A model generated the notes under the pieces. That model worked only from the letters and a program-made list of their open reading frames with translations. It was not told where the DNA came from and made no database searches. 48,673 bases of DNA from Mycoplasma marinum (GTDB lineage: Bacteria; Bacillota_I; Bacilli_A; Mycoplasmatales; Metamycoplasmataceae), in NCBI RefSeq assembly GCF_004335975.1, contig NZ_PSZO01000004.1, positions 1 to 48,673 on the forward strand, written 5' to 3'. The position numbers were made by a program, and so were the translations under genes. Shown here piece after piece: positions 44,504 through 48,673 of this stretch. Each line of letters opens with the position of its first letter. Position 1 is the first letter of the stretch.

Positions 44504-46219
44504 ATGGAATTAAAAGGAATAGGAGCATCATCAGGTATTGCAATAGCTAAAGTATTTGAACTTGTTGAGGCACACGTAGAAATAAAAAAAGAAAAAGCTA
44601 ATATTGAGCAAGAAACTCAAAAATTAGAAAGTGCAATTAAGGATACTATTGCTCAAATTGAACAAATCAAGAAAAGAGCAGCTAAAAACCTAGATGCAGA
44701 ACACGCAGCTGTATTTGATGCACATATTCAAGTAGCTTCAGATCCAATGATGATTGATGAAGTTAAAGGATTAATAAAATCAGAAGAAGCTAATGCATTA
44801 TGAGCAACAAATGAAGTATTTGGTAAATATGCTGAAATGTTTGCTTCAATGGAAGATGCTTATATGAAAGAAAGAGCAGCTGACATTAAAGATGTTGCTA
44901 AGAGAGTTATTAACTCTATTGCTGGTGTTAAATCATCTGATGTTTCTGCAATTGATGAGGAAGTTATAGTTGTTGGTGAAGACTTAACTCCTTCTGACAC
45001 AGCACAATTAAACAAAAAATTTGCAAAAGGATTTGCAACTAATATTGGTGGTAGAACATCTCACTCTGCTATCATGGCAAGATCATTAGAAATCCCTGCT
45101 GTTTTAGGTCTTAAAGATATAACTGAAAAAGTTAAAACTGGAGATACTTTAATAATTGATGGTGATGAAGGAATCGTTATTATCAATCCTACTGAAGCAC
45201 AAGTTTCAGAATACAAAGAAAAACAAGAAGCTCTTGCAAAAGAAGCTGAAGAACTTAAAGCCTTTATTGGTAAAGAATCAAAAACAGCTGATGGTCATGA
45301 AGTTGAACTTGCAGGTAACATAGGTTCACCTAATGATGTTGCGGGTGTTTTAGAAAATGATGGTGAAGCTGTAGGTTTATTTAGATCAGAATTCTTATAT
45401 ATGGATGCTTCTGATTGACCAACAGAAGAAGAACAATTTGAATCTTATAAATCAGTTCTTTCAAATATGAAAGGTCATAGAGTTGTTGTTAGAACTCTTG
45501 ACATTGGTGGAGATAAAACTCTTTCATACTATAAATTCCCAGAAGAAATGAACCCATTTTTAGGATATAGAGCTATTCGTTTATGTCTTGATCAAGTTGA
45601 AGTATTTAAGACTCAGTTAAGAGCTCTTGTGCGTGCTTCTAAATTCGGTAAACTTGCTATCATGTTCCCAATGATTGCAACAATTGATGAATTTAAAAAA
45701 GCTAAATCAATTCTTGAAGAAGTTCATGCTGAACTTGTTAAAGAAGGGCATGAAGTTGCTCCAATGAAAGATATTGAAGTAGGTATGATGGTTGAAGTTC
45801 CAGCTGCTGCAGCAAATGCTGAAAGATTTGCTAAATATGCTGATTTCTTCTCTATTGGTACAAACGATTTAATGCAATATACAATGGCTGCTGATAGAAT
45901 GTCAGAAAAAGTTTCTTACCTTTACCAACCTCTTAACCCTTCAATTCTTAATTTAATTAAGATGACTATCGACGGGGCACATGCTCAAGGTAAATGAGTT
46001 GGTATGTGTGGTGAAATGGCTGGAGATAAAAACGCAGTTCCTGTTCTTGTTGGACTTGGACTTGATGAATTCTCAATGTCAGCTACTTCAATACTTAAAG
46101 CTAGAAAACAAATTTCAGAAATTAATTTAAAAGATGCACAAGCATTAGCTGCTAAAGCTGTTGTATCTGAAACTGAATCAGATGTTCAAGCACTTGTTGA
46201 AGAATTTAATAAAAAATAA
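44504..46219 (+). CDS. ptsI: PTS Enzyme I (phosphoenolpyruvate-protein phosphotransferase)
   Basis: A 571-residue enzyme that transfers phosphate from PEP to HPr His15. The N-terminal HPr-binding/phosphohistidine domain has His187 in [13 protein letters not shown]. The C-terminal PEP-binding TIM barrel has [35 protein letters not shown] and Cys502 in GMCGEMAGD. Full family length. TGA codes Trp in several places. An AAGGAGAAATA RBS precedes the ATG. No separate promoter was recognised between ptsH and ptsI, so expression likely depends on read-through of the intergenic hairpin. Confidence 0.97.
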
Positions 46220-46284
46220 TAATAAATTTGATTACAAAGATAGATTATAAAAAACCTTTGTTAATAAACTGAGGTAAATAAATT

Positions 46285-46313
46285 CTACACTTCACGAAAG
46301 GAGTGTAGTTTTT
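46285..46313 (+). terminator. ptsI terminator
   Basis: CTACACT pairs with AGTGTAG (7 bp) around a 10-base loop, followed by five Ts. The loop and stem include GAAAGGAG, which resembles an RBS and precedes an eight-codon ATG frame at 46314; that is probably chance. Confidence 0.7.
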
Positions 46314-46636
46314 ATGTCAAAACACAAGATAAAAGAATAATAAATAAAATTATTCAAAATGTATGAGGTAACTTTTGAAATACCAAAAGAGTTCTATCAA
46401 TGTATTCTCCATCAGGTCTGTAACGCCTTGAACTATATGTTCTGGATCCATAATTTAGACGAGGTGCTACTACTGAATAAGTTGGAATATTCGTGGTATT
46501 AATTTTGCCTATTTTCAATTCAATATTTCTCTTTTAAGTTTCTAAGTATGATTGTTTCTTGCTCAATTGGTAAATGCAAGTCTAGAAGTGATTTTTTACC
46601 AGAGTTAAACGATAAAAAAATGTCCTTTTTCAACAT
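46312..46636 (-). pseudogene. Decayed gene of unknown family, frameshifted, minus strand
   Basis: Two protein-like stretches lie in different minus-strand frames. The first (46636 down to 46499) starts MLKKDIFLSFNSGKKSLLD and ends after KEKYWIENRQN. The second (about 46530 down to 46312) reads KINTTNIPTYSVVAPRLNYG, continues with SSRRYRPDGEYIDRTLLVF, and ends in a hydrophobic C-terminus, TFWIILFIILLSCVLT. The overlap at about 46500-46540 suggests one gene broken by a frameshift. No RBS is seen and I do not recognise the family. Two small separate genes are the alternative. Confidence 0.4.
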
Positions 46637-46759
46637 TTTCAATTCATATGTATCTTTTTAATATACTTATATATCACTCACATATAAACTTTAATTAATG
46701 TTATTTTAAAGTAACTTTGATTACTGGAATATAACATATAATTTTAATATTATGATTAA

Positions 46760-47389
46760 ATAAATGATGATATATTTGGGGCAAACAACAAGTTATCAGA
46801 ATTAAAATTTTCTTTCGTTATAAAAGATAACTTGGTATTATTTTTACAAAATAATTTACCTTGCAGAACTCCTCAAGATATAGTTTTAATAATAAATACT
46901 GTTAATTCCTTAAAAATAATGAATTAATTTTTAAGGAATTAATGAGAAAATTTGGAAATATTAGAGTAATTCACAACAATCATTTTTTGAGAAGCTTCGA
47001 AGTTATTTCAAACGATAGAAAAGTAAAAATAGAATGAATCATAAAGCATCAAATCCACAAAAAATGGACAATAAATTAAAGCAAAATTAGTCTTTTGAAT
47101 GTGTCTTGATGTACATATAGTAAGATATTGCATTTTTTATTAAAAAATGATAAACGAATAAAAATTGAAGAGGAAATAAATGAAATTATATCTCTTGATT
47201 GAAAATATGTATTGTTTTCTTATTAAGAGCAAGATATTATACGGATTTAATTGAAAAGATAATTTTTATTACTGGATAAAAGTATTCGATGATCTTTTTC
47301 TGCATTTGAAAAGGCGTTATAAATTAGGAGAAAATATATGTACTCCTTTTTCAAAAAAGCTGAAAATAAACGTTTTAATCATACTATAG
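46760..47389 (+). pseudogene. Decayed gene of unknown family in several frames
   Basis: Protein-like stretches succeed each other. The first is 46760-46927 (DDIFGANNKLSELKFSFVIK, ending NTVNSLKIMN). The second, 46942-47226, is one frame interrupted by TAA at 47077: MRKFGNIRVIHNNHFLRSFE, then after the stop FLLKNDKRIKIEEEINEIIS. The third, 47228-47389, runs SKILYGFNWKDNFYYWIKVF. TGA serves as Trp in each. The ATG at 46942 has an AAGGAA RBS-like site. Together they look like one gene with frameshifts and a nonsense change. Family not recognised. Confidence 0.4.
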
Positions 47390-47466
47390 GAGAGATTTTA
47401 GTTTTTATTTCTAATAAAATATTACAAGAGTTAAAAATCATTAAAGGAGAAAATAATGTTAAATAA
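47338..47466 (+). CDS. Possible 42-residue small protein
   Basis: It starts MYSFFKKAENKRFNHTIGEI and ends with TAA at 47464-47466, overlapping the next gene by 11 bases. An AGGAG motif lies 8 bases before the ATG. It competes with the third fragment of the decayed gene in another frame, so it may be spurious or a leader peptide. Confidence 0.3.
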   Translation: MYSFFKKAENKRFNHTIGEILVFISNKILQELKIIKGENNVK

Positions 47467-48538
47467 ACCGGGAAAAATAACAAATAACCAATCACTAATA
47501 TTCTTAAAAAATATATATAAAGCAAAGGCATTCAAATTATTATTGGTTCAATTACTTTTATTATTAATCATAATTTTAGGAGCAATTATTTTTCATTTCA
47601 ATAATGAAGAATTAAAAAATGCCTCCGCATGATATAACATTAAATTCTTTGGAGAAGTGACTTTATTTTTAGAATGAGCCTACTTCTTCGCTTATATTCA
47701 TATTTATTTTTATGAATATGATTTAAGAAAAAAAGTTATACAAAAAGCCCAATTAAATAATAAAAATATACAATATTTAGAGAAAAAATTTCAATTAAAT
47801 ATTTCAGAAGATAAAACTTTTTGATTTAATTTAAAAACATGTAGAATAAGCTTTTGCTATTGATTTCCTTTTATAAATATAGCTAGTTTTCTTGCGTGCT
47901 TACTTTTTGTAATCAGTAAAAAGGAAAAAGAAAAGGAAATGCAGGAAATTAATTTTGATTTGATAAATGAAGACCCCGCAGAAGATGAAAGACAAAAAAA
48001 ACTTACTAAAAATATTAAATTAAAAAGAGAATTTAAAAGAGAAAGTATTTCTTTTTCAAATATGTTGGAATTTAAGATGTGATTTATTGGTTTTTTATTA
48101 TTATTAATTATGTCAATCTTTTTGCAAACTCAAGTGAAGTCCCAAATTAAAAAAAGCCTTTCTTTAAGTGAAGAAGAATTTTCGAACATTTGAATTTCTA
48201 TTTCTGCAACACTCTTAATTTGTTATTTATCTGCTTCATTTTTAACTACATTAAAAGCTAAGTGTTTAAGAAAGATCATAAATTCTGTAGAGATTAATGA
48301 ATCAAATATAAAGCACATCGAGAAAGTTCTTGAAATTGATTTAACAACTAAAAGAAGTACTTTTGAATTATTTAAAGTTGCAAAATTAAAATGATATTAT
48401 TGGTTACCAGTAATCAATGTATGCTGCTTAGTGTTGTTATTGATAAATGCTTTCAATTTTAATAAAAATGTCAATAATAAAATTAATGAAATAAATATAT
48501 TGACTTACCAAAATATTAAAAAGGAGTCAGTGAAGTAG
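47456..48538 (+). CDS. Unrecognised six-helix membrane protein with internal duplication
   Basis: 360 residues, open only if the seven or more TGA codons are read as Trp. The RBS AAAGGAGAAAATA precedes the ATG; the stop is TAG at 48536-48538. Hydrophobic segments lie at about residues 25-48, 64-86, 133-154, 205-225, 243-265 and 315-335, with a charged middle (about 155-200, rich in Lys/Glu). The two halves match each other. NNKNIQYLEKKFQLNISEDK resembles NESNIKHIEKVLEIDLTTKR, and CYWFPFINIASFLACLLFV resembles YYWLPVINVCCLVLLLINAF, so the protein is a tandem duplication of a three-helix unit. No known family or signal peptide. Function unknown. Confidence 0.8.
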
Positions 48539-48673
48539 TGTGTTAATGTTAATGCATTAAACATTGTGTAGTCCCCAAGTGGCAAATTTTACTAAAGGGG
48601 TTTATATACATAAAGGCAAAGGTATATATGGGGTCATAAAATACAAATAATTATTGCAAAAGGTATTTTAGTT
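48539..48673. repeat. Inverted repeats downstream of the last gene
   Basis: AATGTTAATG at 48545-48554 is followed at once by CATTAAACATT (48555-48565), an inverted repeat with no loop and one bulged base. CCCC (48573-48576) and GGGG (48597-48600) can pair across about 20 bases, with AGT/ACT inside, followed by TTT, and may act as a weak terminator. No gene start is seen before the window ends. Confidence 0.35.

Noticed and set aside
46314-46340. Eight-codon ATG frame behind an RBS-like motif in the ptsI terminator
   Set aside because: Too short and inside a terminator; no evidence of function.

Overview
The window is from a wall-less mollicute. TGA is read as tryptophan throughout: SecA, FtsK, Rnr, MgtE and PtsI are intact only under that code. 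The DNA is very AT-rich and genes are packed with 1 to 26 base overlaps. Gene content (HPrK, short CdaM-type cyclase, DUF3196-like protein, giant surface repeat protein, M60 peptidase) fits the Mycoplasma hominis-type lineages. I do not assign a species.

Layout. Bases 1-14863 are the 3' part of one enormous surface-protein gene: 4,953 codons are visible, built from about 49 tandem units of about 101 residues, and the N-terminus lies outside the window. A strong terminator follows. Then come ftsK-thioredoxin, a YfcE/MJ0936-type phosphoesterase, tRNA-Arg(UCU), a DUF3196-like gene and tig. Next is a tight operon, secA-hprK-lgt-trxB-yvcK-whiA (20618-27881). A heterodimeric ABC exporter pair (28348-31513) converges, across a bidirectional terminator, on an M60-family zinc peptidase read on the minus strand (31704-33818). 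A calcium/cation antiporter, secG, rnr, smpB and tmRNA follow (34039-38402). The next operon holds a membrane protein with degenerate GGDEF-like and EAL-like regions, then the c-di-AMP synthase cdaM and mgtE (38464-42447). After it lie tRNA-Ser(GCU), cardiolipin synthase, and ptsH-ptsI (44181-46219). The last 2.4 kb hold two decayed genes on opposite strands and an unrecognised polytopic membrane protein with an internal duplication.

How the parts work together. HprK and its target HPr (His15 and Ser46 both present) plus Enzyme I form the PTS phosphorelay and its regulatory branch. Lgt, SecA, SecG and Tig cover protein export and lipoprotein maturation, the likely route for the surface proteins. 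Rnr, SmpB and tmRNA form a trans-translation and RNA-decay cluster. CdaM sits with a degenerate signalling-domain protein and the magnesium channel MgtE, suggesting a c-di-AMP/ion-homeostasis module.

Transcription signals fall into two styles. At least seven genes have a TATAAT-like hexamer ending only 6-9 bases before the ATG and no Shine-Dalgarno sequence, which implies leaderless mRNAs. Other genes have clear AAGGAG-type sites. Several terminators start on or overlap the stop codon of the gene they end.

The most interesting items are the degenerate GGDEF-EAL protein coupled to cdaM, the more than 4,950-residue repeat protein with an atypical insert, and the duplicated membrane protein at 47456-48538.
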